Assembly: GCF_007680845.1 (NCBI RefSeq)
Contig: NZ_VEIY01000003.1
Location: 1-64,000 of the forward strand
Direction: 5' to 3'
Source of the DNA: Curtobacterium pusillum
GTDB lineage: Bacteria; Actinomycetota; Actinomycetes; Actinomycetales; Microbacteriaceae
Length of the DNA stretch: 64,000 nt
Shown: positions 34,476-43,791 of the stretch, piece after piece
How the letters are laid out: every line of letters starts with the position of its first letter
How positions within the stretch are numbered: position 1 is the first letter of the stretch
Program-made: the position numbers and the translations under genes
The notes under the pieces: generated by a model
The model's input: the letters and a program-made list of their open reading frames with translations, nothing else
The model's database searches: none
What the model was told of the DNA's origin: nothing

Positions 34476-35564
34476 GTGCGACTCATCGGCAAGGGTGGAG
34501 AACGGTTCGACGACGTCCGCGAGATCGCGGTGCTGCGCGGGGGCGGACTGGGGGACCTGATGTTCGCGATGCCGGCCCTCGACGCCCTGGCCGCCGCGTA
34601 CCCCGACGCACGGATCACGCTGCTGTCCAACCCGGCGGCTCCGGCGGTGCTCCGCGGCCGGACGGACGCCGTGCACGCGTTCGAGGAACTGCCGGTGGTG
34701 CCCGGGGTCCGGGACGCCGGCGACGGTGCGCCGACGCTCGACGACTTCGAGGACCGGCTCGCGGGCCGCTTCGACCTCGCGGTGCAGCTGCACGGGGGCG
34801 GCCGGAACTCGAACCCGTTCCTGCTCCGGCTCCGCGCCCGGCACACCGTCGGCACCGCGACCGAGGACGCCGAGGTCCTCGAGCGCTGGGTCCGCTACGT
34901 CTACTACCAGCACGAGGTCGTGCGCGGCCTCGAGGTCGTCTCGCTCGCCGGGGCCGCCCCGGTCACCCTCGACCCGGTCGTGCGCGTCGACGACGGCGAA
35001 CGCGCCGCCGCCCGCGAGCGCCTCGGTGTCACGGGCCGACTGGTCGCGATCCACCCCGGCGCGACCGACCCGCGTCGGCGCTGGAGCCCGGACCGGTTCG
35101 CGGCGGTCGCCCGCGCGCGGCTCGAGGCCGGCGACGACGTCGTCCTGGTCGGCGACCACTCCGACGTCCCCGCGGCGGCGGCGATCGTCGCGGCCGTCCC
35201 CGACGGACTCCGCGACCGCCTGCACGACCGCACCGGCGCGCTGCCGCTCGCCGACCTCCCGGCGGTCCTCGCCGCCGCGGACGTCATGGTCGGCGACGAC
35301 TCCGGCCCGCGGCACCTCGCCGTGGCGGTCGGGACGCCGACCGTCGGCGTGTTCTGGTTCGGCAACGTGGTCAACGCCGGTCCGGTGGACCGCGGGCGGC
35401 ACCGCGTGCACATGTCGTTCGTGACGCGGTGCCCGGTCTGCGGCATCGACGTCACCCAGGTCGGGTGGACGGCCGAGCGGTGCGAGCACGACCCGTCGTA
35501 CGTCGACGAGGTGCAGCCCGACGCCGTCCTGGCGGACGTCGAGGACCTGCTCGCGACCACCTGA
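34476..35564 (+). CDS. GT9 (heptosyltransferase-family) glycosyltransferase
   Basis: The 362-residue protein shows the GT9 pattern: IAVLRGGGLGDLMFAMPALD at the N-terminus, IHPGATDPRRRWSPDRFAAV in the donor domain, and DVMVGDDSGPRHLAVAVGTP near the C-terminus. Two Cys-containing motifs (CPVCG and CEHDPSYVDEV) follow. In LPS bacteria GT9 enzymes use ADP-heptose. No ribosome site is clear; TAGACG lies 6 bases before GTG 34476, so a leaderless message is likely. It diverges from the aldehyde dehydrogenase operon. Confidence 0.87.
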   Translation: MRLIGKGGERFDDVREIAVLRGGGLGDLMFAMPALDALAAAYPDARITLLSNPAAPAVLRGRTDAVHAFEELPVVPGVRDAGDGAPTLDDFEDRLAGRFDLAVQLHGGGRNSNPFLLRLRARHTVGTATEDAEVLERWVRYVYYQHEVVRGLEVVSLAGAAPVTLDPVVRVDDGERAAARERLGVTGRLVAIHPGATDPRRRWSPDRFAAVARARLEAGDDVVLVGDHSDVPAAAAIVAAVPDGLRDRLHDRTGALPLADLPAVLAAADVMVGDDSGPRHLAVAVGTPTVGVFWFGNVVNAGPVDRGRHRVHMSFVTRCPVCGIDVTQVGWTAERCEHDPSYVDEVQPDAVLADVEDLLATT

Positions 35565-35598
35565 CCGGCGAGCGCGGCCGGGCGAGGCGCGACCGCAG

Positions 35599-35646
35599 GA
35601 CGGACGGGAGGCGCGGTGCCAGCCGGCACCGCGCCTCCAGTCCGTC
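35599..35646. repeat. Second copy of the long palindrome, terminator-like
   Basis: Arms 35599-35620 and 35625-35646 pair over 22 bp with one mismatch around AGCC. It separates convergent genes and is nearly the same sequence as 25909-25950. Confidence 0.8.
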
Positions 35647-35659
35647 AGACGGTGACGGT

Positions 35660-36364
35660 CTACGGCCAGCTCGGCTCCGTCGCCGGCATGATCGAGAGCT
35701 CGCGGATCTCGCAGCCTGCCGGCTGCGACAGCGCGAACAGGATCGCGTTCGCGACGTACTCGGGCTCGATGAGCTGCGCGTCCGGGCCGGGCTTGTACTG
35801 CTCGGTGCGGTCGGCGAAGAAGTTCGTCCGCATGCCCGCCGGGATCACGTTCGTGACCCCGACCCGGCCGCCGGTCTCGGCCGCGAGGGCCTGTGAGAAC
35901 CCGCGCACGCCGAACTTCGACGCCGAGTACGCGGTGCCGTCGCCGACGCCGCGGAGGGCGAGCGACGACGAGATGGTGACGACGCGACCGTGCACGGCCT
36001 CGAGCGCGGGGAGCGCCGCGCGGACGACGGCCGCCGTGCCGAGCAGGTTCACGGCGACGATGCGCTCCCAGTCGCCGGACGAGATGCCACCGATCGGGGC
36101 CGGCTTGTCGATGCCCGCGGCGGTGACCACGGCGTCGAGACCGCCGTGGCGCTCCGCTGCCTCGCGCACGGCCCGCTCGGTCGCCTCGGTGTCGGTGACG
36201 TCGACCGCGACGGCGTCGACGCCCTCGGCCACCGCGTCGACCCGGAGGTCGAGGACGATCGGGGTGCCGCCGGCCTCGGTGACCGCCTGGACGACCGCGG
36301 CGCCGAGTCCGGACGCGCCGCCGGTGACGAGGACACGGCCGATGGGGGTGGTGGGGACGGGCAT
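35660..36364 (-). CDS. Short-chain dehydrogenase/reductase
   Basis: The 234-residue enzyme is a classical SDR: cofactor turn VTGGASGLGAAV, NAAG-like TAAGID, catalytic Ser in ISSSLALRG and YSASK. Asp in VLDLRVD after the first beta strand favours NAD(H). It is too short and lacks the layout of the heptose epimerase HldD (about 310 residues). It is the last gene of the gmh-hld operon, 44 bases after hldE copy 2. Confidence 0.9.
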   Translation of the reverse strand: MPVPTTPIGRVLVTGGASGLGAAVVQAVTEAGGTPIVLDLRVDAVAEGVDAVAVDVTDTEATERAVREAAERHGGLDAVVTAAGIDKPAPIGGISSGDWERIVAVNLLGTAAVVRAALPALEAVHGRVVTISSSLALRGVGDGTAYSASKFGVRGFSQALAAETGGRVGVTNVIPAGMRTNFFADRTEQYKPGPDAQLIEPEYVANAILFALSQPAGCEIRELSIMPATEPSWP

Positions 36365-36408
36365 GGACTTCCTTCCGTAGGGGATCTGTGGAGCGCGCGG
36401 GCGCGGGG

Positions 36409-37905
36409 TCAGCCGACGGCCGCGAGTGCTGCGGCGAGGCGGGTGGTGGACCGACCAGGGTGGAACGGCACCGTGACGACACGGCCGCCCCACTCGGCGA
36501 GGGTGGCGGACTCGGGGAGCTCGCTCGCGGTGTAGTCGCCGCCCTTCGCCCACACGTCGGGGCGGAACCGGCGCAGGGCCTCGTCGGGGGTGTGCTCGTC
36601 GAACACGACGACGGCGTCGACGCAGTCCAGCGCGAGGAGGAGCTCGACGCGGTCGTCCTGGCTCATGATCGGCCGGTCGGGACCCTTGAGCGCGCGCACG
36701 GAGTCGTCCGAGTTGAGGCAGACCACCAGGCAGTCACCGAGCGCGCGGGCTGCCGACAGCGTCCGGGCGTGCCCGGCGTGCAGGAGGTCGAAGCAGCCGC
36801 CGGTGGCGACGACGGTCCCGCCGGCGCTCCGGACCTCGTGCACGACGCGCAGTGCGTCCCGGTCGGCGCCGGGCACCTGCACGGGTGCGGGTCCGTCGTC
36901 GGCGAAGAGCGCAGTGACGCCACCGGCGGCGAGGTACTCGGAGGCGGCGGTCACCCCGGCGGCGACGGCGTCGGCGAGTTCGACCCCGGAGGCCAGTGCC
37001 ACGGCAACGCCGGCCGCCAACCGGTCGCCGGCGCCGCAGGGGTCGCCGGCGGTGACGGACGGTGCGGGGACGAAGCGGCTGTCCAGCGCGACGGACGCGC
37101 CGTCAGGCACGCCGCCTGCGCTGCCGGTCCGGCCGCGGGTGCTCGCGACGAGTGCGCCGCGGTCGCCCAGCGTCACGGCGACGGCCTCGACGCCCCACGC
37201 CTCGACGAGGGCTGCGGCGGCCTCGGCGGCGAACGGGACGCCCTCGCCGGTGATCTCGGTGAAGCGCCGGGCCTCGGCGGAGTTCGGGGTCGCCACGGCG
37301 ATGCCGGGTACCGGTGCGGCGCCCTTGGGGTGCGGGTCCCACACGACGGGCACCGTCTCGGCGACCCGGGCGAGCACCTCGCGCAGGGCCGGCGCGGCGG
37401 CGACGCCGCGGCCGTAGTCGGCGACGACGACCGCGTCGACGTCCTCGAACGCGGCGAGCATGGCGTCGGTGGCCTCGGGGACGGGCGGGGTCGCGCAGCC
37501 CTCGTCGATGCGGACGAGCGCGTGCTCGGCGACCCGCACCCGCGTCTTCACCGGGGTCGCGACGCCGGAGGGGCCGGCGACGACGCGGACGCCGGGCAGC
37601 AGGTCCCGGATCTCGGTCGCGCGGTCGTCGTCGCTCAGGACGGTGACGAGGGTGACGTCGTGCCCGTCCCGGGTGAGCATCGTGGCGACCAGGCCCGCGC
37701 CACCGGCACGGCGGTCGTCGGTCCGGACGTCGACGACGGGGACCGGGGCGTCCGGGCTGAGCCGTTCGCTGGTGCCGGACACGTCCACGTCGAGCAGGGT
37801 GTCACCGACCACGGCGATCCGGAGCGGAGCAGCACCCGCGGCGCGACCCGCGGCGGCGCGACCCGCGCCCGCGGCGCGACCCGCTGCGGCGCGACCGGCG
37901 CTCAT
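36409..37905 (-). CDS. hldE: Bifunctional heptose kinase/nucleotidyltransferase (copy 2)
   Basis: The 498-residue protein starts with an Ala/Gly/Arg repeat tail of about 27 residues, then a PfkB kinase domain (RIAVVGDTLLDVDVSG, GLVATMLTRDGHDVTLVTVL, catalytic CGAGDRLAAGVAVAL) and a nucleotidyltransferase domain (GGCFDLLHAGHARTLSAARA, KGGDYTASEL, STTRL). Both catalytic halves look intact. It differs strongly from copy 1 and is coupled to gmhA by an ATGA overlap, so it is probably the pathway enzyme of this operon. Confidence 0.88.
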   Translation of the reverse strand: MSAGRAAAGRAAGAGRAAAGRAAGAAPLRIAVVGDTLLDVDVSGTSERLSPDAPVPVVDVRTDDRRAGGAGLVATMLTRDGHDVTLVTVLSDDDRATEIRDLLPGVRVVAGPSGVATPVKTRVRVAEHALVRIDEGCATPPVPEATDAMLAAFEDVDAVVVADYGRGVAAAPALREVLARVAETVPVVWDPHPKGAAPVPGIAVATPNSAEARRFTEITGEGVPFAAEAAAALVEAWGVEAVAVTLGDRGALVASTRGRTGSAGGVPDGASVALDSRFVPAPSVTAGDPCGAGDRLAAGVAVALASGVELADAVAAGVTAASEYLAAGGVTALFADDGPAPVQVPGADRDALRVVHEVRSAGGTVVATGGCFDLLHAGHARTLSAARALGDCLVVCLNSDDSVRALKGPDRPIMSQDDRVELLLALDCVDAVVVFDEHTPDEALRRFRPDVWAKGGDYTASELPESATLAEWGGRVVTVPFHPGRSTTRLAAALAAVG

Positions 37906-38534
37906 CGGCGTCCGCCCCGGCGGAGGGCGGGCTCCATGGCCCGGCACAGGGCGTGCACGAGGACGAGCTGCGCCTCCTGCACGTTCGCGGACGGACCGTC
38001 GATGCAGATCGCGTCGTCGACCGCCTCGGCGAGGGGATTGGGTCGGGGCCCGGTCATCGCGATCGCACGGGCACCCACGGCACGCGCGGCCTCGGCGGCG
38101 CGGAGCAGGTTCGGGCTCTTCCCACTCGTGCTGAGGAGCACGACGACGTCACCGGCGCGGGCGTGTGCCGACACCTGCCGCGCGAACACCTGGTCGTAGC
38201 CGTAGTCGTTCCCGATCGCCGTGACGGCGGAGGACTCCGCGTGCAGGGAGATCGCGGAGTACGCGGGACGGTCGCCGTCGAAGCGTCCGGTCAGCTCGCT
38301 CGTGAGGTGCTGCGCCTCGGCTGCCGATCCGCCGTTGCCCGCGGCGAGGAGACGTCGTCCGGCGACGAGTCGCGCGGCGATGTCGTCGGCCCAGTCGGCG
38401 ATCCGGTCCCGGTGGTCGACGAGGGACGCGATCACCGGGACGGAGGCGGCGACGTGGTCGAGCACGACCCGCACGCTCGCGGACTCCGTGGCGGTGTCCC
38501 CGCCGACGGTCCCGGTCTGCTGCTCGATGGTCAT
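37902..38534 (-). CDS. gmhA: Phosphoheptose isomerase
   Basis: The 210-residue SIS-domain enzyme has [20 protein letters not shown] with the GmhA AEAQH zinc/catalytic motif, [20 protein letters not shown], and [20 protein letters not shown]. GmhA converts sedoheptulose 7-P to D-glycero-D-manno-heptose 7-P, the first committed step to nucleotide heptoses. It overlaps the neighbouring genes by 4 bases on both sides. Confidence 0.93.
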   Translation of the reverse strand: MTIEQQTGTVGGDTATESASVRVVLDHVAASVPVIASLVDHRDRIADWADDIAARLVAGRRLLAAGNGGSAAEAQHLTSELTGRFDGDRPAYSAISLHAESSAVTAIGNDYGYDQVFARQVSAHARAGDVVVLLSTSGKSPNLLRAAEAARAVGARAIAMTGPRPNPLAEAVDDAICIDGPSANVQEAQLVLVHALCRAMEPALRRGGRR

Positions 38535-39919
38535 CGTGCGGTCCTCTCGGTCGACTGGCCGGCGCGGACGGTCCGCCCCGATCGGGTGCTGCGGGTGCCG
38601 GCTGCCGCGGCGGACCCGGCGCCGGATCCGGCGCTGACCGCACCGGCACTGCCGGCTCCGGCGGTGCCCGCGATGAGTCGGTCGTAGACCCGCTCGCTGT
38701 CCGCGGCGACCTTCTGCCACGTGTAGCGGGTCTCGGCGCGTTCGCGTCCGGCCCGGCCGTAGGCCTCCCGGCGCTCCGGGTCGTCGAGGAGTCCACCGAC
38801 GGCGGCCGCGACGGCCGCTTCGTCCCGCGGTGGGACGTGCAGGCCGGTGGCGTCCTCGACCACGGTGTCGATCAGGCCGCCGACGCTCGACGCGACGACG
38901 GGTCGCCCGCAGGCCATCGCCTCGAGCGGCACGATCCCGAACGGCTCGTACCATGGGGCGCACACGACGACGTCGGCGCTCCGGTAGACGGCGGGCATCT
39001 CGTGCTGGGCGAGCTGCCCGCGGAAGGTGACGTGGTCGCGGACCCCGAGGGAGCGTGCGAGGGCGTCGAGCCGCTGGTACTCCGGGTCGTCAGCGAGGTC
39101 GGAGCCGGCGGTCCCGGCGCCGCCGACGACCACGAGTTCGACGTCGCGGCCCTCGGCCACGAGTGCGGCGAGCGCGGCGATGGTCGTCCCGACGCCCTTG
39201 CGGCGGACGAGGCGCGACGCGGTGAGGACCCGGTGGGTCCGGCCGCGCTCCTCGACGGGCAGGTCCGCACCCGGCTCACCCGATGCGTCCGGTCCGGCCG
39301 GCTGGAAGAGCGCCACGTCGACGCCGCACGGCACGACCGAGATCCGGTGGAGGGGGACCCCGAGTGTCTTCAGTTCGAACGCCTCGTCCGAGCAGGTGGC
39401 GACGACCTGGTCGACGCTCCGGCCGACGGCGGGTTCGACCCACTCGCGTTCCGCGGGGCTCGTGTCGGCGGCGCCCTGGTGCCGCCGCTTCACCACGCCG
39501 AGCGCGTGGAAGGTCTGGACGACCGGGATCCGGACGCCCCCGGTGCGCGCCTGGACCTGTGCCACGGCGTCGAGCGCCGCGTGCCCGGACATCCAGAAGT
39601 GGGCGTGCACGACGTCCGGCCGCTCGACGAACCACTCCGCCGCGAGCACCGACGCGAACGTGCCCATGTACGGGAACAGCTCGTCCTTCGGGACGGCGCG
39701 GGCGGGCCCGGCGTCGACGTGCACGACCTCGACACCCGGTCGCAGCAGCACGCGGACCGGCTGCGCGGCGTCGTCGCGCCGCGTGTACACGGTCACCTGG
39801 TGCCCGCGGTCTGCGAGCGCTCCGGAGAGCTCGGCCACGTGCACGTTCTGCCCGCCGGCGTCCACTCCGCCGAGCACGGCGAGCGGACTCGCGTGCTCGG
39901 ACACCATCGCGATCCTCAT
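38531..39919 (-). CDS. GT4-family glycosyltransferase (MshA/sucrose-phosphate-synthase-like)
   Basis: The 462-residue protein has the GT-B start [20 protein letters not shown], with [19 protein letters not shown], and the GT4 donor site [20 protein letters not shown] and [20 protein letters not shown] (EX7E form). The donor and acceptor are unknown. The last about 45 residues are a Ser/Ala/Gly/Arg low-complexity tail. It sits between gmhA and another transferase in overlapping genes. Confidence 0.88.
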   Translation of the reverse strand: MRIAMVSEHASPLAVLGGVDAGGQNVHVAELSGALADRGHQVTVYTRRDDAAQPVRVLLRPGVEVVHVDAGPARAVPKDELFPYMGTFASVLAAEWFVERPDVVHAHFWMSGHAALDAVAQVQARTGGVRIPVVQTFHALGVVKRRHQGAADTSPAEREWVEPAVGRSVDQVVATCSDEAFELKTLGVPLHRISVVPCGVDVALFQPAGPDASGEPGADLPVEERGRTHRVLTASRLVRRKGVGTTIAALAALVAEGRDVELVVVGGAGTAGSDLADDPEYQRLDALARSLGVRDHVTFRGQLAQHEMPAVYRSADVVVCAPWYEPFGIVPLEAMACGRPVVASSVGGLIDTVVEDATGLHVPPRDEAAVAAAVGGLLDDPERREAYGRAGRERAETRYTWQKVAADSERVYDRLIAGTAGAGSAGAVSAGSGAGSAAAAGTRSTRSGRTVRAGQSTERTAR

Positions 39920-40917
39920 CGCACACTCCCTTCCAGCGCGGCTGCCGCCGCACGGTTCCGACGCGCACCCCGTGTGACGGCGTCGTCGAGCAGGTCGTCC
40001 CAGTCGGCGGTGAAGCGGCCGAGCGCGTGCCGCGCCAGCGCGGCCTCACGGGCGACGGCTCCGCGCCTGCGGGCCTCCTCCGGGTCTCCCAGGAGCGTCC
40101 TGGAGGCGCGGACCAACTCCTCGACGTCCGTCGCGATCGCGCCGGCGTCGGCCGGGACCGTCCGGGGCGCGTCCGTCGTCGCGAGCACCAGCACCGGCAT
40201 CGCCATGTGCATCGCCTCGATGAGGGACAGTCCGAGGGACGTCCAGCGGTTCGGGTGCACGTACGCGCGGCGTTCGGCGAGCGCACGGTGCATCGGGTCG
40301 GCGGGGACGTCGCCCTGCGCCACGACCCGGTCGCCGAAGCCGAGCTCGGGCAGCCGGTCGGTGCCCATGCCCCAGAGGTCGACCGGCATCACCTCGGCGA
40401 AGCGGGGGAGCAGGTCGGTGCCGACGACGCGGTTCCGCCGGACGGGTTCGTTGATGACGACGCCCAGCCGCTCGAGCGACCCGGTGTACAGCGGCCCGGG
40501 GTCGACGACGCCGTGCTCGACGACGGTCGTCCTGGTGGAGCCGCAGTCCCACATCAGCGCGTTCCAGTGCGTCACGTGCGCGATCGTCAGGTCGTCCCGG
40601 TCGCGCATCGGGTGCAGGCTGTTCGGCACGTCGACGCGCGGGGCGTTGTGCTCGACGAAGACCATCGGGACGTCCCGGCCGCCGAGCAGTCGTCGGGCCT
40701 CGTCGAGCTCGTCCGTGCGCTGCAGCACGACCACGTCCACCTCGGCGTCGGCGACGTCGGCGGGGTCGATCTCGATCGCGCTGTCCGGCCAGTCGCGACC
40801 GGCTCGACCGAGCCCCCAGGCGTCGCGTGCCGGGGTGGTGGGGATGAGGTACTCGTGCGGGCCGCGGACGAAGGCGTCCATCCAGCCGCCGTGCACGTGC
40901 CACACGAGGATCCGCAT
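39916..40917 (-). CDS. GT-B glycosyltransferase (GT1/GT4-like)
   Basis: The 333-residue protein begins [18 protein letters not shown], with [20 protein letters not shown], and has an acceptor-to-donor layout ending [20 protein letters not shown], the glycosyltransferase EX7E region. [19 protein letters not shown] resembles bacterial surface-sugar transferases. GGAAGG precedes ATG 40917. It overlaps the following gene as ATGA. Confidence 0.8.
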   Translation of the reverse strand: MRILVWHVHGGWMDAFVRGPHEYLIPTTPARDAWGLGRAGRDWPDSAIEIDPADVADAEVDVVVLQRTDELDEARRLLGGRDVPMVFVEHNAPRVDVPNSLHPMRDRDDLTIAHVTHWNALMWDCGSTRTTVVEHGVVDPGPLYTGSLERLGVVINEPVRRNRVVGTDLLPRFAEVMPVDLWGMGTDRLPELGFGDRVVAQGDVPADPMHRALAERRAYVHPNRWTSLGLSLIEAMHMAMPVLVLATTDAPRTVPADAGAIATDVEELVRASRTLLGDPEEARRRGAVAREAALARHALGRFTADWDDLLDDAVTRGARRNRAAAAALEGSVR

Positions 40918-40937
40918 GCTGGGCCTTCCGGTCGGGT

Positions 40938-40976
40938 GCGAGGAGGAGCAGGAGGAGGAGAAGAAGGAGGAGCAGT
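40938..40976 (+). repeat. Polypurine (GAG/AAG-rich) tract
   Basis: On the plus strand this is an almost unbroken GAGGAG/AAGAAG purine run with a few C interruptions, lying in the 67-base gap between two minus-strand glycosyltransferase genes. In the mRNA it is a CU-rich leader just before a ribosome site. Confidence 0.8.
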
Positions 40977-40984
40977 CGGGCACG

Positions 40985-42070
40985 CTACGCAGCGCCGTCT
41001 GGGGCTCCCCGCAGACTTCTCCCCGCCATCCGGGAAGCGCGGTCCAGCAGGCGTTCGTGCGCAGTGAGGACGTCCTCGACGCGCACCGTGGACAGGCACG
41101 GGTGCCCGGGCACGGGGCACTCACGGGCCCGACTGAGCCGGCACGCGGCGCTCTGGTCGCCGAGCAGTTCGACGAGCGGCGCGTACGGCGCCCACTTCAC
41201 GGCAGGGACCACGGGGGAGAACAGGCTGACGATCGGCACGCCGACCGCGGCGGCGAGGTGCGCGGGGCCGGTGTTGCCGACGACGACGACCTCGGCACCG
41301 GCGAGGACGGCCGCGAGCTCGGCGGGGCTGGTGCGGCCGCCGAGGTCGATCCCGGTGTCACCCGCGACGGACGCGGTGAGCGCGGCCTCGCCCGGCGAGC
41401 CGGTGACGACGACCGGGGTACCGCGTTCGGCGTACGCGGCGACGAGCGCGCGGTGGTGGTCCTCGGGCCACGAACGGGCCGGGACGCTCGCACCGGGGTG
41501 CACGACCACGTACCGGTCCAACGCGGCGATCTCGGGGAGGAGGTCGGCGTCCTGACGCACACCGAGCCTCCCGTCGTCGCCCGGCGGCAGCCGGAACCCG
41601 GCCGCTTCCGCGATCCGGAGCGCGCGCTCCGGCTCCGGCACGTCCTCGGGCAGGTCCTCGCCGGGACGGAGCCGCACGTCCAGCAGCGACCCGGGGTGGT
41701 CGACGCTCGCCCCGCTCACCCGCCGTACCCCGGCGAGCCGGAGGAGCAGGGCGACCGGCAGCGGCGACTGGTGGAAGGAGGTCAGGACGACGGCCTCGTC
41801 CGGTTGCACCTCGGTGACGAGGGCACGGAACTCGCCGAGCAGCGTGTCGTCGATGGGTCGTGCCGTCTCGGTGACCCACGGCGCCGCCCAGACCCGCACC
41901 TGGTCGATGCCGGGCAGGAGGCCGGCGGCGGGGGCGCCCTGCGGTCCGCAGAGCATCGTGACGTGCGAGGCACCCGCCGCGACGGCCCGGACGGCTGGTC
42001 CCGCGACGAGCACGTCGCCGAAGGAGTCGAGCCGGACGACGAGGACGCGCGGCAACGCCCCACCGCTCAC
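40985..42070 (-). CDS. GT9 (heptosyltransferase-family) glycosyltransferase
   Basis: The 361-residue protein has RVLVVRLDSFGDVLVAGPAV at the start, VVHPGASVPARSWPEDHHRA mid-protein and EVVVVGNTGPAHLAAAVGVP near the end, the three GT9 landmarks. A Cys pair (CRLSRARECPVPGHPC) may bind metal. GTG 42070 overlaps the gmhB stop, tying a heptosyltransferase directly to heptose synthesis. Confidence 0.9.
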   Translation of the reverse strand: MSGGALPRVLVVRLDSFGDVLVAGPAVRAVAAGASHVTMLCGPQGAPAAGLLPGIDQVRVWAAPWVTETARPIDDTLLGEFRALVTEVQPDEAVVLTSFHQSPLPVALLLRLAGVRRVSGASVDHPGSLLDVRLRPGEDLPEDVPEPERALRIAEAAGFRLPPGDDGRLGVRQDADLLPEIAALDRYVVVHPGASVPARSWPEDHHRALVAAYAERGTPVVVTGSPGEAALTASVAGDTGIDLGGRTSPAELAAVLAGAEVVVVGNTGPAHLAAAVGVPIVSLFSPVVPAVKWAPYAPLVELLGDQSAACRLSRARECPVPGHPCLSTVRVEDVLTAHERLLDRASRMAGRSLRGAPDGAA

Positions 42071-42618
42071 GGACGCACCGCGGGCACGTGGGCGAGGACG
42101 AGTCCGACCGCCTCGTCGAGGGAGCCGGCGACGGTCGGCGCCGCGTCGACCTCCTCCTGCCGGGTCCTGGGCGTGGGCACGAGCACGGCCTGGGCGCCCG
42201 CGGCGAGTGCCGCACCGACGTCGGCGCCGATGTCCCCGATGACGACGAGCTCGCCGGCCGGTACGCCGAGTCGCTCCGCCGCTTCGAGGACCATGCCCGG
42301 CCGCGGCTTCCGGCAGGCGCAGTCGTCCTCGGCGTCGTGCGGGCACACGCACCACACGTCGAACGGTCCGACGAGCTCGTCGACGCGCGCGTTCGTGGCG
42401 TCGACCTGCTCGCGGGTGGCCAGGCCCTTGTCGATCACGGACTGGTTGGTCACGACGCCGAGCACGAGCCCGGCAGCCCGGGCCCGCTCGACCGCACGGC
42501 GAGCCCCCGGGACCGGCACGACACGGTGCGGGTCGGCGTTGTACGGAACGTCGATCACCAGGGTGTCGTCACGGTCGAAGAGGAGACCGCGGACGGTGCG
42601 GTCGGGTGCGAGGGCCAT
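42067..42618 (-). CDS. gmhB: D-glycero-D-manno-heptose-1,7-bisphosphate 7-phosphatase
   Basis: The 183-residue HAD phosphatase has LLFDRDDTLV (DxD nucleophile), VVTNQSVIDKG (motif II), the zinc loop CPHDAEDDCACRKPRPGM with its Cys/His set, and VVIGDIGADVGAALAAGA. This matches GmhB/HisB-N. The first position after the nucleophile reads RDD rather than the usual RDG. It removes the 7-phosphate between the two HldE steps. It is the first gene of the leftward heptose operon. Confidence 0.9.
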   Translation of the reverse strand: MALAPDRTVRGLLFDRDDTLVIDVPYNADPHRVVPVPGARRAVERARAAGLVLGVVTNQSVIDKGLATREQVDATNARVDELVGPFDVWCVCPHDAEDDCACRKPRPGMVLEAAERLGVPAGELVVIGDIGADVGAALAAGAQAVLVPTPRTRQEEVDAAPTVAGSLDEAVGLVLAHVPAVRP

Positions 42619-42718
42619 GCTCCCCGAGTACTGGTCGGCGGCCGGGCGTCGCCTCAGGAACAGCCGGGGAGCGCGCTCCCGCGTCCGCGCACGGTGGCGT
42701 GCGACTACCGTCTCGGCG

Positions 42719-43741
42719 GTGACCGCCGTCGACACCCTCCCTCCGTCCGACGGGCGCCCCGAGCTGCTCGTGCTCCGTGCCATCAAGCTCGGCGACCTCC
42801 TCGTCGCCGTCCCGGCCCTGCACGCCCTCCGCCGCGCCTTCCCCGACCACCGCATCACGCTCGCGACGACCGCGTGGCTCGCGCCGGTCGTCGAGTTGGT
42901 GCCCGTCGACGTGCACCTCGCCCAGCACGGGCTGGACCACCCGATCGGCGTCCCGGCCGGAGCGGTCGACGTCGCCGTGAACCTGCACGGCGCCGGTCCG
43001 GAGTCCTCCGACCTCGTCGCCGCGCTCGGAGCCCGTCGGGTGATCGGCCATGCAGACCCCTCCAACGGCTTCGCCGGGCCGGAGTGGCCGGACGCGGTGC
43101 ACGAGCGGGAGCGCTGGGCGCGGCTGCTCGAGTGGCACGGCATCCCCGCCGACCCGGACGATGTCGGCATCGCCCGTCCCGCGGCTCCGCCGGCGGTCGC
43201 CGGTGCGGCCGTCGTGCACGTCGGTGCCTTCCACGGTGCACGGCACTGGCCGACGGACCGCTTCGCCGAGGTGGTGCGCGGGCTGCGGGAGCGCGGTCTC
43301 GACGTGGTGCTGACGGGAGGCGCGGACGACGTCGAGCGCGCCGCCGCCGTCGCGCAGGCGGCCGGGCTCGCGCCGGAGGCGGTCCTGGCCGACCGCCTGG
43401 CCCTGCAGGAGTTCGCGGGGGTCATCGCCGCCGCCCGCCTCGTCGTGACCGTCGACACCGGGGCGGCGCACCTCGCGTCCGCCTACGGGATCCCGTCGGT
43501 CGTCGTGTTCGGTCCGGCGCCGCCCGAGGCCTGGGGGCCGCCGGCGTCCGGGCCGCACGTCGTGCTCACCGACGCGTCGGTGCGTCGGGGCGACGTCTTC
43601 GCCGACGACCCCGACCCCGCACTGCTCGCGATCGGACCGGAGGACGTGCTCGCCGCCGTCGACCGCCTCGGGGTCGTGGCCGCCGGCGACGCGCCCGAGC
43701 GGCCCGCGGAGGCCGTGACCGGTCCCACCGCCGGCCGGTAG
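42719..43741 (+). CDS. GT9 (heptosyltransferase-family) glycosyltransferase
   Basis: This 340-residue protein has LLVLRAIKLGDLLVAVPALH, VVHVGAFHGARHWPTDRFAE and RLVVTVDTGAAHLASAYGIP, the GT9 landmarks, with HGAGPESSDLVAALGARRVI in the acceptor domain. GTG 42719 lacks a ribosome site, but TACCGT lies 7 bases before it, a leaderless promoter pattern. It diverges from gmhB across 100 bases. Confidence 0.88.
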   Translation: MTAVDTLPPSDGRPELLVLRAIKLGDLLVAVPALHALRRAFPDHRITLATTAWLAPVVELVPVDVHLAQHGLDHPIGVPAGAVDVAVNLHGAGPESSDLVAALGARRVIGHADPSNGFAGPEWPDAVHERERWARLLEWHGIPADPDDVGIARPAAPPAVAGAAVVHVGAFHGARHWPTDRFAEVVRGLRERGLDVVLTGGADDVERAAAVAQAAGLAPEAVLADRLALQEFAGVIAAARLVVTVDTGAAHLASAYGIPSVVVFGPAPPEAWGPPASGPHVVLTDASVRRGDVFADDPDPALLAIGPEDVLAAVDRLGVVAAGDAPERPAEAVTGPTAGR

Positions 43742-43791
43742 CGTCGGCGTCGAGCGACCCGGACGTGCCGGGTCCTCGCGAGGAGGCACAC

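Noticed and set aside
35660..36364. HldD-type ADP-heptose epimerase
   Set aside because: It is a 234-residue classical SDR, much shorter than HldD and without the extended substrate domain.
32865..36482. 1,205-codon minus-strand frame
   Set aside because: Only the part from 34340 leftward is the aldehyde dehydrogenase; the rest is antisense to a GT9 gene.
38837..43741. 1,634-codon open frame on the plus strand
   Set aside because: It runs antisense through a chain of well-supported genes on the minus strand; only its last part (from 42719) is a real gene. High GC in third positions keeps antisense frames open.
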